From assembly GCF_000027005.1 (NCBI RefSeq), contig NC_012965.1, positions 855,001 to 919,000 on the forward strand: a DNA stretch of 64,000 nucleotides, given 5' to 3'. Source of the DNA: Komagataella phaffii GS115. Taxonomy: Eukaryota > Ascomycota > Pichiomycetes > Pichiales > Pichiaceae. Under the pieces are notes generated by a model. It saw only the letters and a list, made by a program, of their open reading frames with translations, ran no database searches and was not told the DNA's origin. Each line of letters opens with the position of its first letter. Position 1 is the first letter of the stretch. Shown piece after piece: positions 1-9,843 of this stretch. The position numbers were made by a program, and so were the translations under genes.

Positions 1-378
1 GCCATGTTAGAAGAAATCTTGAGACCCCAGAATTTAAATGCCTTGATCAAGGATCAATACGGGAACTATGTGGTACAAACAGCCATAGATGTGGCTGATG
101 ACGAATACAAATTTCGTTTAATTCAAACAGTTAAACCAATGTTGCCGTTCATCAAGTCTACACCGTACAGCAGAAGAATTCAGTCCAAAATTTCGGTCGT
201 ATTAAATCAGAATGCAAACCTTAATGCCATGCTTACTACTTACCAACAGTATTTTGCGTCAACGGCAGCACCTGACCAATATCTATCCTTTTACAAACAA
301 CAACAACAACAACAACAACAACAGCAGCATCAATATCAAAATCAGCAGTTTCAGGGGCTTCACAACAACCAGAACTGA
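1..378 (+). CDS. PUF-family (Pumilio) RNA-binding protein, C-terminal fragment
   Basis: This is the 3' end of a gene that starts before the window; the frame is open from base 1. The first residues form the end of a Pumilio repeat (KDQYGNYVVQTAID), the helix that reads one RNA base. A terminal cap segment follows (LPFIKSTPYSRRIQSKI). PUF proteins bind 3' UTRs and recruit decay or repression factors in the cytoplasm. After the repeat comes a low-complexity tail: a run of ten glutamines coded mostly by CAA (298-327), then a Q/N-rich end. The Q/N tail is of the type found in granule-forming yeast PUFs, but its role here is inference. The fragment is too short to assign to a particular paralogue; the cap looks closer to the Jsn1/Puf2 or Mpt5 type than to Puf3, with low certainty. 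Confidence 0.8.
   Translation, partial: AMLEEILRPQNLNALIKDQYGNYVVQTAIDVADDEYKFRLIQTVKPMLPFIKSTPYSRRIQSKISVVLNQNANLNAMLTTYQQYFASTAAPDQYLSFYKQQQQQQQQQQHQYQNQQFQGLHNNQN
298..327 (+). repeat. CAA/CAG trinucleotide repeat coding polyglutamine
   Basis: Eight CAA codons followed by two CAG codons, in frame inside the PUF gene. Such repeats vary in length between strains. Confidence 0.9.
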
Positions 379-1280
379 TAATCAATCTTTCTTATTTTTA
401 TGGGTTTTTTTAGAGCAAATAGGTGTTTAACTGGAACTGAGATACAGTAATCAATGTGTGTTGCCATACATTCTCGAAGAGTTCCTTGTGGGGAAAATTG
501 ACTGCGGGGAAAGATTTGTGGTATGTGTTGCTTTATCCTTAAGATAATCCTCCGTATCGAATATGAGGCATTCGGAAAATCTAAATAATGGGGTGCAAAA
601 CCGTTGCCTAGATCGTGCCAAGCACAAAAGCTTATACACGATCTGAAACACAAATTTCGTATAGCAAGCATTTTTAGGTAGTATCACGACCTACGACTTG
701 TATTCATGTTGGCATATCGAAGCATTCTCCACGCTGTAGGTAGGTACCAATGGACCAATCCTTGAACAGGGTTCAACCGCTCCTTTCCTTTATCTTTTTC
801 TCCCGACTCCGAGTCTATTGCAGCAACACGCATGTTATTGCTCGATTGCAAGCAACCTGTTTACCGTCGTGCAGATCAGTCGAAAAGTGGAGAAATTTTC
901 CCAACAAAAAATGGGAAAGGCATCACTTTACTAGACCACGATTCGGAATGAAACTAGAAAGAACTTTGGTCTTCGTTGAATCGTTTAAGCAATCAAGAAA
1001 AACTAGCAGTTCTTACTGTTGTTTTCAATATCGAATGACCTAGCACGCACATTGCATAAATGCCAAGCCATTTTTCAGGTCGGGCGCACCCCCATTTTTA
1101 TCGCTCCGAACCCCGTAATTCCATCTTTCATACAATGCCCCATAGTAAAATCTCCGCAGCTCCAGAATGTTGACACGCATGACTGTAAAGAGTTCGGTGT
1201 CCACCGTTCTCTTGTTCGTGACTTGTTCTGGCTATAAATGTAGTAGTTTCTTCCATATCCTCTAGACAGAGTCTAACGCC
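379..1280. other. Intergenic region, 3' of the PUF gene and promoter of the JEN1-like gene
   Basis: About 900 bases without a convincing gene. Open frames here (for example 750-1043) have no family features. It is long for this genome and therefore probably a regulated promoter. Two CCAAT motifs lie at about 746-758 and a TATA box at 1233-1239. Confidence 0.6.
1233..1239 (+). promoter_or_regulatory. TATA box of the JEN1-like gene
   Basis: TATAAAT lies 48 bases before the ATG at 1281. It is the only clear TATA in the distal promoter. TATA-type promoters are typical of strongly regulated genes, which fits a carbon-source-controlled transporter. Confidence 0.5.
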
Positions 1281-2939
1281 ATGTCGCATTCAATCCATTC
1301 TGCTGCTCACAAGAGTGTCATGACTGATATTGAAAAACAACACGACAGAATACATCCTCATGACCACCCAGTTACTCCTTTGGAAAAGCCAGACTTGTCT
1401 GCAAAATCGATAAAACATTACTTTGCTACTAGACTTTCCACGTTGGTGCCAAAAGCTGAAGATTTCAAAGATAAGCGATACATTTTCAATCCTTTCATGG
1501 TGCTCCGTGAGTTGACACCCAAAAATTGGAACTTCTTTATGTGTGGTTTTGCTGCTTGGACTTGGGATGCTGTGGATTTTTTCTCTGTTTCTCTTAATGT
1601 AACAAATATTGCTAAAGACCTGAATGTCACCACCAAAGATGTCACTTGGGGTTTAACTCTGGTGTTGATGCTAAGGTCAGTTGGTGCTATTTCGTTTGGT
1701 CTGTGGGCAGATAGAAAAGGAAGAAAATGGCCTTTTATTTTCAACATGATTCTTCTCATTGTTCTTCAAATTGGACTGGGATTTGTGAACACTTATAAAC
1801 AATTCTTAGGAGTGAGAGCTGTATTTGGTATTGCTATGGGTGCTGTGTTTGGTAACGCATCCTCTCTAGCATTAGATGACTGTCCTCCAAGAGCCAAGGG
1901 AATTGTTAGTGGTATATTCCAACAAGGATATGCCTTTGGTTACCTTCTGGTTGTGGTGTTTCAACGTGCTATCACTGATAATGCTTCAAAAAGTTGGAGA
2001 GCGTTATTCTGGTTTAGTGCCGGTCCGCCAGTGCTTATCATATTATGGAGACTGGTTCTACCAGAAACAGATGCATTTATTGCCCAGCAAAACTTGAGAA
2101 TGGAAACTAGCGATGGACAGACTGCCTCACAACAGTTCGTCAAACAGGGAAAAGACGCCTTGAGAGTCTACTGGTTGATGCTTATCTACATGATTATCAT
2201 GATGGCCGCATTCAACTTTAGTTCTCACTCCTCCCAAGATCTTTACCCTACTCTTCTAACAGTTCAATATGAATTTGGTAAAGACAGATCTACAGTTACT
2301 AACGTCGTGGCAAATCTTGGAGCCATTGTCGGAGGTATTTTCTGGGGTCATATGTCCAACTTCATTGGTCGACGTCTTGCAGTTTTGCTCTGTTGTATAG
2401 TAGGTGGAGCTTTCATTTACCCTTGGGCATTTATAAATGGTTCAGGGATCAATGCTGGTGCTTTCTTCTTACAATTTGCTGTCCAAGGTGGATGGGGTGT
2501 ATGTCCAGTTCATCTTGCTGAGATGTCTCCGCCCCATTTCCGAGCTTTTGTTACAGGAACCACCTACCAGCTAGGAAACCTGGCATCATCTGGATCATCT
2601 ACTATCCTGGCCGATATTGGAGAAAGATTCCCCATTTACGACGAGAATGGAGTGCGGAAAGAGGGTGTTTATGACTATGCCAAAGTAATGGCTATATTTA
2701 TGGGAGCTGTGTTTGCTTTCCTGTTTATTGTGATGTTGCTGGGTCCAGAAAGAAGAGGAGCCTCCAATCTTGATGATCTCCAGGATTACATTGACGATTG
2801 GGAGCAAAAAGATCTGGACAACAAAAAAGGAATTGAAACTGAGTTCATCGAAGATGTTCAGTTAATGGAGGCTGTCTCTAATGAGGACCTTTCTGAGAAA
2901 GGCAATGAGAAAGTAGAGGCTTTTGAAGGAAATAAGTAA
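1281..2939 (+). CDS. JEN1: JEN1-like monocarboxylate/proton symporter (MFS)
   Basis: A 552-residue plasma-membrane transporter of the major facilitator superfamily, of the fungal Jen family that imports lactate, pyruvate or dicarboxylates with protons. It has a long hydrophilic N-terminus (about 80 residues), twelve expected membrane segments, and the MFS loop DRKGRKW after the second to third helix. The Jen signature N-x-x-S-H-x-S-Q-D-x-x-x-T is intact at residues 312-324. The acidic, lysine-rich C-terminal tail (about 500-552) resembles the part of Jen1 that carries ubiquitination and endocytosis signals. Sequence alone does not separate mono- from dicarboxylate preference (Jen1 or Jen2). 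The upstream region is long and has a TATA box, suggesting regulation by carbon source. Confidence 0.85.
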   Translation: MSHSIHSAAHKSVMTDIEKQHDRIHPHDHPVTPLEKPDLSAKSIKHYFATRLSTLVPKAEDFKDKRYIFNPFMVLRELTPKNWNFFMCGFAAWTWDAVDFFSVSLNVTNIAKDLNVTTKDVTWGLTLVLMLRSVGAISFGLWADRKGRKWPFIFNMILLIVLQIGLGFVNTYKQFLGVRAVFGIAMGAVFGNASSLALDDCPPRAKGIVSGIFQQGYAFGYLLVVVFQRAITDNASKSWRALFWFSAGPPVLIILWRLVLPETDAFIAQQNLRMETSDGQTASQQFVKQGKDALRVYWLMLIYMIIMMAAFNFSSHSSQDLYPTLLTVQYEFGKDRSTVTNVVANLGAIVGGIFWGHMSNFIGRRLAVLLCCIVGGAFIYPWAFINGSGINAGAFFLQFAVQGGWGVCPVHLAEMSPPHFRAFVTGTTYQLGNLASSGSSTILADIGERFPIYDENGVRKEGVYDYAKVMAIFMGAVFAFLFIVMLLGPERRGASNLDDLQDYIDDWEQKDLDNKKGIETEFIEDVQLMEAVSNEDLSEKGNEKVEAFEGNK

Positions 2940-3109
2940 GATTAGGGTACTTCTTAGAAATTACTAATACTACACCTCTACATTCGTTATCTTATCAGGC
3001 TTGTCGCGATGGGCTAAACTATAGCCTATGAGTGGGGGGTCGTAGTTAAAGAAATATATACTATATGCGAAGATGGGAAAGTAAAACTAGTTGAATACTG
3101 TGTGAGATC

Positions 3110-3795
3110 ATGGTTAAAACAATTATTGCTCCTTCAATCCTGTCGGCAGATTTTTCAAACTTGGGATGTGAATGTCACAAGATGTTTAAGCTACGGGCTG
3201 ACTGGGTCCACATTGACGTCATGGACGGCCATTTCGTCCCTAATTTGACCATGGGTCCTCCAATTATCTCGTCCCTTAGAAAAGCTGTTCCGAGGGGAGA
3301 GAAAGATGGACAGACGACACACTTCTTTGACTGCCATATGATGGTGGCCAATCCCGAACAATGGGTCCCAGAGGTTGCAAAGGCAGGTGGTGATCAGTAC
3401 ACTTTTCACTACGAAGCAACTAAGGATCCAGTGAAGTTAGTGGAACTTATCAAGAGCCATGGACTGAAAGCTGCATGTGCTATCAAGCCCGGAACATCAG
3501 TCGATGTCTTGTACCCTCTAGCAGACAAGCTTGACATGGCTCTGGTAATGACAGTTGAGCCAGGGTTTGGTGGACAGAAGTTTATGGCTGATATGATGCC
3601 CAAAGTTGAAGCATTGCGGGCCAAATTTCCAAACTTAGATATTCAGGTNGANGGTGGTCTTGGAAAGGANACCATNGGAGTAGCAGCNGATGCTGGGGCA
3701 AACGTAATTGTTGCTGGATCTTCTGTTTTTGGTGCTAAAGACCCCGGTGAGGTTATCCNATNTNTNCGTGANACNGTNNAANATNNTCNNAAAAA
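3110..3795 (+). CDS. RPE1: Ribulose-5-phosphate 3-epimerase, 3' end lost in a sequence gap
   Basis: Cytosolic enzyme of the non-oxidative pentose phosphate pathway that interconverts ribulose 5-phosphate and xylulose 5-phosphate. The start is typical (APSILSADF). The metal and catalytic residues of the TIM barrel are visible: [28 protein letters not shown], and GG-L-G near residue 183. The phosphate-binding stretch [12 protein letters not shown] follows. About 224 residues are readable. The family length is about 238, so only the last dozen or so residues and the stop are missing. Scattered N calls from 3649 onward leave several codons unknown, including the D/E before GG. The truncation comes from the assembly, not from a mutation. 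Confidence 0.93.
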
Positions 3796-4332
3796 NNNNN
3801 NNNNNNNNNNNNNNNNNNNNNNNNNNNNNNNNNNNNNNNNNNNNNNNNNNNNNNNNNNNNNNNNNNNNNNNNNNNNNNNNNNNNNNNNNNNNNNNNNNNN
3901 NNNNNNNNNNNNNNNNNNNNNNNNNNNNNNNNNNNNNNNNNNNNNNNNNNNNNNNNNNNNNNNNNNNNNNNNNNNNNNNNNNNNNNNNNNNNNNNNNNNN
4001 NNNNNNNNNNNNNNNNNNNNNNNNNNNNNNNNNNNNNNNNNNNNNNNNNNNNNNNNNNNNNNNNNNNNNNNNNNNNNNNNNNNNNNNNNNNNNNNNNNNN
4101 NNNNNNNNNNNNNNNNNNNNNNNNNNNNNNNNNNNNNNNNNNNNNNNNNNNNNNNNNNNNNNNNNNNNNNNNNNNNNNNNNNNNNNNNNNNNNNNNNNNN
4201 NNNNNNNNNNNNNNNNNNNNNNNNNNNNNNNNNNNNNNNNNNNNNNNNNNNNNNNNNNNNNNNNNNNNNNNNNNNNNNNNNNNNNNNNNNNNNNNNNNNN
4301 NNNNNNNNNNNNNNNNNNNNNNNNNNNNNNNN
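3796..4332. other. Assembly gap (undetermined bases)
   Basis: 537 consecutive N, flanked by low-quality calls (3649-3795 and 4334). It hides the end of RPE1 and most of the LSM1 promoter. Nothing can be said about its content. Confidence 0.98.
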
Positions 4333-4461
4333 TNAAAAGGCACCTCAAGTCTTATACAATTTTCAGAAGGCTGATATTTTTTTTTTCATATCCTCCCAAC
4401 ACCACTATCTCGACCAAAACTGAACTCATCAACACCATCAACCTCCCCAACACAACCGTAT

Positions 4462-4935
4462 ATGACCCAGAATCAAAATAGATCACAAACGGCCGGTTTG
4501 TCGGACGTTTTTCAGAACGATTCTGAGAAGGATCTTTATCTGGAGTCGTATATGTACACTACAGCAGCAGCCCTCGTTGGAAGCATTGATAAAATAGTAA
4601 CAGTAACACTTAGAGAGGGTCGTGTCTTTATTGGGATTCTTCGAACATTTGACCAGTTTGCCAACTTGGTGCTCCAAGATACCGTTGAGAGAATCTATAT
4701 CGGTGATGATAAATATGCGGAGGCTCCTCAAGGGGTCTTTTTGATCAGAGGTGAGAACGTATCCTTGGTTGGAGAGATTGACCTTGACCAGCAAGATAAG
4801 GATTTAGAGAAGAGATCCCAGATTCCCTTTCCAGAAGCCCAAAGAATTCGCAAGGAGCTGGTTGCTGCTAAACAAGCTAAGACGACCAAAGAACGAGAAT
4901 TAATGTTGAGTAAAGGGTTTGAACCCCAGAGTTAG
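4462..4935 (+). CDS. LSM1: Sm-like protein Lsm1, mRNA decapping activator
   Basis: Subunit that distinguishes the cytoplasmic Lsm1-7 ring, which binds the 3' ends of oligoadenylated mRNAs with Pat1 and promotes decapping in P-bodies. The Sm fold spans about residues 32-103. Sm1 contains the D-x-x-V-x-V-x-L-x-x-G-R pattern (KIVTVTLREGRVFIG) followed by FDQFANLVL. Sm2 contains GVFLIRGENVSLVGEID. A C-terminal helical extension (about 105-157), rich in K, E and A, is the Lsm1-specific tail that crosses the ring centre. The length of 157 is close to other yeast Lsm1. The ATG lies just after the gap, and a 30-residue polar N-terminus precedes the Sm domain. Confidence 0.93.
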   Translation: MTQNQNRSQTAGLSDVFQNDSEKDLYLESYMYTTAAALVGSIDKIVTVTLREGRVFIGILRTFDQFANLVLQDTVERIYIGDDKYAEAPQGVFLIRGENVSLVGEIDLDQQDKDLEKRSQIPFPEAQRIRKELVAAKQAKTTKERELMLSKGFEPQS

Positions 4936-4998
4936 AACCCATTTTGTATCAGGTAAATTGCATAGCTCATAATCAGGAAAGGAAAAAGAAGGTTCTGT

Positions 4999-5004
4999 CA
5001 CGTG
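4999..5004. promoter_or_regulatory. CACGTG E-box upstream of TRM61
   Basis: GTCACGTGG about 100 bases before the TRM61 start. The core matches Cbf1/bHLH sites. Function is inferred from sequence only. Confidence 0.35.
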
Positions 5005-5099
5005 GATAGTCCTGTGATCAGATTGTTCTACGTTAGTTTTTTTTTTTAGTCTGAATCAAAAATTATTCAAACAATATTTCACTTTCGTAAAAGACGAAA

Positions 5100-6197
5100 A
5101 TGTCGTTCCTGTATTATAAAGACGTTATAGAGGAAGAGGACTTGGTAATGGCATTTATATCGAGGAATGACATTAAGCCTATGATAGTCAAATCCGGGGA
5201 AACCTTAAACACACGTTACGGTGTGTTTCCACATGATTTGATGATTGGAGCCCGTTATGGAGAACAAATAGCCAGCGCTAAGGGATACGGTTTCATTCAT
5301 TTGCTTCAGCCTACCCCAGAGCTATGGACCCTATCTTTACCCCATAGAACTCAGATTGTATATACCTTTGATAGTTCATATGTTGTGCAGAGGTTACGAG
5401 TTCTTCCAGGTAGTCGAGTGATTGAGGCTGGTACGGGATCTGGGTCTTTCAGTCATGCTTTTGCCCGTACGATACACAGCAATGGACGTCTCTTCAGCTA
5501 TGAGTTTCATAAGCCACGTTATGAAGAGGCCAAGGGGGAGTTTGAATGTCACAAGTTGCCCAATATCACCTTAACTCATCGAGATGTATGCACAGACGGA
5601 TTCAAAGTTGATGGAGTCAACGTGGATGGTGATGCCGTATTTTTAGATCTCCCAGCTCCTTGGGAAGCAATTGAGCATCTTGATGAAGTAGTGGCAAAGG
5701 ATCGTCGGGTGTCCATATGCTGTTTCTCCCCGTGTATAGAACAAGTTGTGAAAACGATAGAAGCATTAACGGCGAAAAACTGGAATGGCATTGAAATGGT
5801 TGAAGTTTCTGGACGTAAGTGGGAAGCTCATCGTGAGATGGTGAGAGATGTGGATGAAGCGGTCGCTCGTCTGAAAGATATCAAAAAGAGGGCAGTAGCA
5901 GGCCTGGAACGCAAGAGAAAATTGAATCAGACCTCTGATGAATTTGAGAATGAGGATATTGACATCCAAACCACTGAAGAAAATGACATTTCTCATAAGG
6001 AGCCTGCTGGGAAAGGTGAAACTGATCTTAAACCAAAGTCGGACCAAAATACCAAGGATCGTGGGTATAATCCGTTTGGCAAAGGTATGCGTATACGAGA
6101 AGGTGATCCGGCATATAATTGGATCAATGTTACACGTTCAGAACCTGAAGTCAAGTCGCACACATCCTATTTGACATTTGCCTATAGAAATCAATAG
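5100..6197 (+). CDS. TRM61: tRNA (adenine58-N1)-methyltransferase catalytic subunit
   Basis: Also called Gcd14. With Trm6 it makes m1A58 in tRNAs, including initiator tRNA-Met, in the nucleus. The N-terminal beta domain (about 1-85) contains the family stretch [17 protein letters not shown]. The Rossmann domain follows: SAM motif I is [17 protein letters not shown] (about 107-123), and later [11 protein letters not shown] is the motif that contacts the target. An acidic and lysine-rich stretch (about 285-330) precedes the conserved C-terminal block [18 protein letters not shown]. At 365 residues it is near the usual length of 380. The gene ends seven bases before the stop of the convergent hydrolase gene. 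Confidence 0.94.
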   Translation: MSFLYYKDVIEEEDLVMAFISRNDIKPMIVKSGETLNTRYGVFPHDLMIGARYGEQIASAKGYGFIHLLQPTPELWTLSLPHRTQIVYTFDSSYVVQRLRVLPGSRVIEAGTGSGSFSHAFARTIHSNGRLFSYEFHKPRYEEAKGEFECHKLPNITLTHRDVCTDGFKVDGVNVDGDAVFLDLPAPWEAIEHLDEVVAKDRRVSICCFSPCIEQVVKTIEALTAKNWNGIEMVEVSGRKWEAHREMVRDVDEAVARLKDIKKRAVAGLERKRKLNQTSDEFENEDIDIQTTEENDISHKEPAGKGETDLKPKSDQNTKDRGYNPFGKGMRIREGDPAYNWINVTRSEPEVKSHTSYLTFAYRNQ

Positions 6198-6203
6198 ATA
6201 ATT

Positions 6204-7121
6204 TTAATTCTTATCCCAGGAGAGGTTCTTGATGAAATTGACGACTCTATCTACACCTGCATCTGATTGGGGGCCCAGATCGTGAGTGGCTCCATCAATG
6301 ATACCTGAATATTGACTCCAATCTGACAAACCATTTCGCTGAACTATTGCCTTCCAACGGTCAACCAGCTTGTTCGAATCAACAGTTTGAGGGACAAACT
6401 CGTCACTTCCAGAATAGAGTAATAAAAAGGGAACATTAATTGCTCCTAGGGTATTGCTAAATTCTTCATCTGTAAGATACGATGAGAAGTAGTCATCATC
6501 TCCCCTTTGGGCCATCAAAGAAAGCCATCTATAAGCAGTGATAGGCGTATTGAAAGCCAACTCTCGGAACTTTTGGGGGAGCAATTCGTTAGGTCCTTTT
6601 GACTCCAAGATTGCTCTGGCTTCTTCATTCAATGCATCCAATTCTTCTACGGGCAATTCATTTGAAAAAGCCTCTCGATCAGATACAGGGGCTTGGAAAA
6701 TGGCTCCATTGACCCGTAAAGTTGGTTCAGTAGGATTTTGATGGAGCAGATAGTGAATTGTATCTTGACAGCCTGTTGAGTGACCCATTAGGATAATGTT
6801 GCGTTTGCCCGCTTTTGTTCGCAAATATTTCACCAACTGAGCAAGCTCCGCAGCATCCTTTTTCAACGATGACGTTCCCCATCCTCTATCACTAGAAGAT
6901 AGTAGGGCTTGAACAAGTCCGAACCCAAGCGGAGCCAATGCCTTAGCCAGCAATGGAAGGTATCCAACTCCAAGGATACCATTGGTGAGACCACCCACAA
7001 ACAAAACGATGTCTTTGAACGACGAGTCCACAAACTCAAACGCCTTTGGTGGGATCTGAGTGTGAATAGAATGGACTATTCCGGTAACAGGCTCTGACTT
7101 TTGAAGAGTGAATTCGACCAT
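6204..7121 (-). CDS. DUF1749 alpha/beta hydrolase (SidJ-like esterase family)
   Basis: A 305-residue serine hydrolase. The nucleophile elbow GHSTG is visible near residue 114, and the oxyanion region FVGGLTNG near residue 40. Acid and histidine candidates are the GSDEF and DGATHDLG stretches close to the C-terminus. The fold and motifs match fungal DUF1749 proteins; one characterised member, Aspergillus SidJ, hydrolyses fusarinine-type siderophores. Nothing nearby suggests siderophore metabolism, so the substrate is unknown. I chose the ATG at 7121 because longer readings start at a GTG at 7148. Upstream the gene shares its promoter region with the divergent gene at 7254. Confidence 0.75.
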   Translation of the reverse strand: MVEFTLQKSEPVTGIVHSIHTQIPPKAFEFVDSSFKDIVLFVGGLTNGILGVGYLPLLAKALAPLGFGLVQALLSSSDRGWGTSSLKKDAAELAQLVKYLRTKAGKRNIILMGHSTGCQDTIHYLLHQNPTEPTLRVNGAIFQAPVSDREAFSNELPVEELDALNEEARAILESKGPNELLPQKFRELAFNTPITAYRWLSLMAQRGDDDYFSSYLTDEEFSNTLGAINVPFLLLYSGSDEFVPQTVDSNKLVDRWKAIVQRNGLSDWSQYSGIIDGATHDLGPQSDAGVDRVVNFIKNLSWDKN

Positions 7122-7253
7122 AGCGTGATGGCCTTTAGCAATTATCACATTACGTATTTAACTATCAGGAGTAGTGAAACTCGCGCATAGCACACCAGTG
7201 CGTCCCCTATTTTTAGGGCAGGAGGTCCGAGTTAGCGTAGTGATTTATCTCCC

Positions 7254-8105
7254 ATGTTACCCCTCCTCATACCCAGGAGATTGGCCATTCACTCCAAAGG
7301 AGTTATTTTTAACAAAAGAGTTCCAATTAATCTTTCCTTTAAGCGGGCCCTTTTTCACTTCAACTCACCACTAATTACATATCCGGTTGTCAGAGCCATT
7401 ATTACTAGGTCATACTCACAGCATAGAGGAAACAATCCATGGTCCAGTAGATCAACCAAAAAGCTCAACCAATTGGTTCCTGACCCTTTGAAGGTGCTAA
7501 TTGGTTTAGTTGGAACAGCTTCTTTATTGTTTGTTGTTGCAGCTCCGTTGCTATTTGTTATCTTGCCCCCGATATTGCTAGGAGGCTATTTTACTACAAG
7601 ATTAAGACTCAGAAGAATTGAGAGTCAAATGCAACAGAGGTGGCAGCGAGCTTTATCGTCGAGTTTGAAATTCACGCCTAGAGATGATCTAACCGTTTCT
7701 CAAATTGAACTATCAAGGGCAGTATTGGACCGATTAGTTCTCGCTGTGGATGACAATGAGCAACATCTGAAAGACCTCCTTGGATTGAAGGTAGACCAAG
7801 ATGGAGTATTGCCCCGTTTAGCCTTGGGAGAAGCGGAAAGAATTGAATACGACTCTAGATATTCCTCTCCAGGTGTTGAGGAGATTTTAATGGTTCTTTT
7901 TTTTCCCCTAACAGATGGAAAGCATAGACTGGCGAACGTAGTTGTTTCGTTAGCTGGAAATTCATTGAGTCCTTCTGAATCCAGGAAGATGGTTCTTGAA
8001 ATTCAAGTTGGAAACTTTGTCAGACCCGTCTTTATCACCAATGATAGACAATTTGAGGACGATCTCGTCATCGACGTAAAAGGAAAGACTACAACACGAG
8101 ATTAA
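7254..8105 (+). CDS. Putative mitochondrial membrane protein; intact source of the relics in the reductase array
   Basis: I do not recognise the family. The 283-residue product begins with about 70 residues rich in R, K, S and hydrophobics and almost free of acids, as in a mitochondrial presequence. One long hydrophobic stretch follows at about 80-113, enough for a tight two-helix hairpin, with basic residues after it (TTRLRLRRIESQMQQRWQRA). The last about 160 residues look soluble. Presequence, hairpin and soluble domain resemble inner-membrane factors such as mitoribosome-associated proteins, but that is a guess. Fragments of this gene recur at about 10045-10340, 12440-12563, 13901-14048 and perhaps 15503-15540, all decayed. 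This copy alone keeps an open frame. Confidence 0.6.
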   Translation: MLPLLIPRRLAIHSKGVIFNKRVPINLSFKRALFHFNSPLITYPVVRAIITRSYSQHRGNNPWSSRSTKKLNQLVPDPLKVLIGLVGTASLLFVVAAPLLFVILPPILLGGYFTTRLRLRRIESQMQQRWQRALSSSLKFTPRDDLTVSQIELSRAVLDRLVLAVDDNEQHLKDLLGLKVDQDGVLPRLALGEAERIEYDSRYSSPGVEEILMVLFFPLTDGKHRLANVVVSLAGNSLSPSESRKMVLEIQVGNFVRPVFITNDRQFEDDLVIDVKGKTTTRD

Positions 8106-8722
8106 AAGAGAGAAAAGCTTTGAAAATACTCAACATACTGTTTTTCACCTATCATCAATATCCTCAATGGTTTTATCACAGGATCCACAACAGTCTCCCC
8201 TGATGAGATTACTTGATAACCTGTCAATTACGATATAATAGTAAATGTCGATTAATTCATGGGAGTCAAACTCGCAGTAAATTACTAATCGCATTATAAC
8301 AAAAAACTTATGAAAGTTTATGAAATCAAGAAATAAAATAACATATACATTTCAACACATATTGTGCAGAGACTAGTACTTTCACGCCAGTCTAATTGTC
8401 CATTGATGATTGAATATGTATACAAGCAAACTTGAACTGTTCCTTTCAGTTTTTCGTCTGATGAATATGTTTCAATTCTTTATCGTCTTCGGAGTTCTTC
8501 GTTCTGATTTTTTGTACTGGAATTGCTCCTGCTCAAGTCTTTTTTGTTTCGACATAACAGTATGGAACATTTGACGTTGATAAAACACCAACACCAACTA
8601 CTATGACTGTCCCTCCTCCAATACACTTTACCAATTGGTCTGCTAACTTGGCTTCCGCCTCAAAGAAGAACTACATTGAAGCAAGAATCTAGGATCAACT
8701 TAGAACACAGAATACATGGTAC
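8106..8722. other. Intergenic spacer, left end of the duplicated unit
   Basis: Lies between the convergent ends of the mitochondrial-protein gene and reductase copy 1. No gene is visible. Parts of it recur, diverged, at about 10340-11031 before copy 2: the stretches around AAAGCTTTGAA, CTGATGAGATT, CTGATTTT.TG and GATCAACTTA match in order. It is therefore part of the duplicated segment. Confidence 0.6.
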
Positions 8723-9787
8723 TTACTTGTTTGCTCGCAATATCTGTTTGACAGAGTCCACAATCGTCTTCTCCAGTGGGATGGGGTCAACTCCCGTTAA
8801 CCCTACAGTAACACTGTTGTTATACTCGGGTGCCTTGAGAGCTTCCAATCTTGCCGTTTCCTCGGGCTTTCCAACAGCAATCTTGCCCTTTAAGTCAGGA
8901 AAATTCTCGTTGATAATGTTCAGGATTCTCTGAGCACTGAACTTGGATTGAACAACAAACAATCTCTTCGAAGCCAGATCAGCATCTAGAAGTGGCAGCA
9001 CATGGTAGAGAGCAACATCTCTAACATCCACTGATATACTCACGGGATCATCAAACAACTTGTCATCAGATGGATACTTCGTGCGCAACAGAGATCCAAC
9101 GATCTCAGCTGAGGTGTTCAAAGATTCCTTCTTAGCCGAAGCATCGAATTTCTGAGGACCGAAGACATAAGGAGGGTTTACTGTCGTCAATTTGAAGTTT
9201 GGTTTCTCCTTCTCAACGAAGTCCCAGGCAGCTTTCTCAGCCTCCTTCTTGGAAACGATGTAAGCAACAATTTTATCCCCGCCTTTGGTTTGATCCCAAG
9301 TATTGTTGTTCCACACCTTTTCAGTGTGGATGAAACTTTTGTCTTCAGCCTTATCAAGGTTCATGATACAAGCAAGAGAAGCGGTCACTACGACGTTCTT
9401 GACACTGACATTAGCAAACTTCTTGATAGCACTTAAGATGTTTTTAGTTCCCTCAACGGCGGGCTTTAAATAAACGTCCTCGAGAGCTCTATCATCATTG
9501 AGAGCAACTGGAGAAGCAGTATGAAGAACATAGGTAATGTCAGATGTTGACTTCAATACCTCATCAAAAGCGTCTGGAGCACCAATATCTGGAACAAGCA
9601 CATAGGTCAAAAGGGAGGGATCCCTCTGCAAAGCTGGATTTTCTTCTGTGAATTGCTTATGCAATTGGTCTGCCTGCTCCTGTCTTCTTACAGTTCCAAT
9701 GACATGAAAGCCATGGGAGAGTAATTCATTAGTGATGTGTTGGGCGATGTAACCAGAAGCACCTGTCAATAAAACCTTTGAAACCAT
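8723..9787 (-). CDS. GRE2: Gre2-like NADPH-dependent aldehyde/ketone reductase, array copy 1
   Basis: 354-residue cytosolic extended short-chain dehydrogenase/reductase of the Gre2 type, which reduces methylglyoxal, 3-methylbutanal and many carbonyls with NADPH. The cofactor site TGASGYIAQH is at residues 8-17 and the NADPH-specific RRQEQAD follows beta-2. The catalytic Ser lies in VVTASLACIM and the Tyr/Lys pair is Y-I-V-S-K. FGPQKFD and DVRDVALYHV are family blocks. It differs from the other copies in the pocket segments HTASPVALND and TASLACIM, where copies 2 to 4 have TSSF. First of four tandem copies, all on this strand and all the same length. A TATA element and the shared upstream block lie in 9844-9966. 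Confidence 0.88.
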   Translation of the reverse strand: MVSKVLLTGASGYIAQHITNELLSHGFHVIGTVRRQEQADQLHKQFTEENPALQRDPSLLTYVLVPDIGAPDAFDEVLKSTSDITYVLHTASPVALNDDRALEDVYLKPAVEGTKNILSAIKKFANVSVKNVVVTASLACIMNLDKAEDKSFIHTEKVWNNNTWDQTKGGDKIVAYIVSKKEAEKAAWDFVEKEKPNFKLTTVNPPYVFGPQKFDASAKKESLNTSAEIVGSLLRTKYPSDDKLFDDPVSISVDVRDVALYHVLPLLDADLASKRLFVVQSKFSAQRILNIINENFPDLKGKIAVGKPEETARLEALKAPEYNNSVTVGLTGVDPIPLEKTIVDSVKQILRANK

Positions 9788-9843
9788 TGTATTTTATGGA
9801 TCTAGATTTAGATGAATGGTTGAATAAATGACATCGTGCTGCC

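Noticed and set aside
750..1043. 97-residue open frame upstream of the JEN1-like gene
   Set aside because: No family motifs, odd composition (many R, S and C), and it fills a promoter region; chance frame.
3635..4481. Several long open frames across the N run
   Set aside because: They exist only because undetermined bases contain no stop codons.
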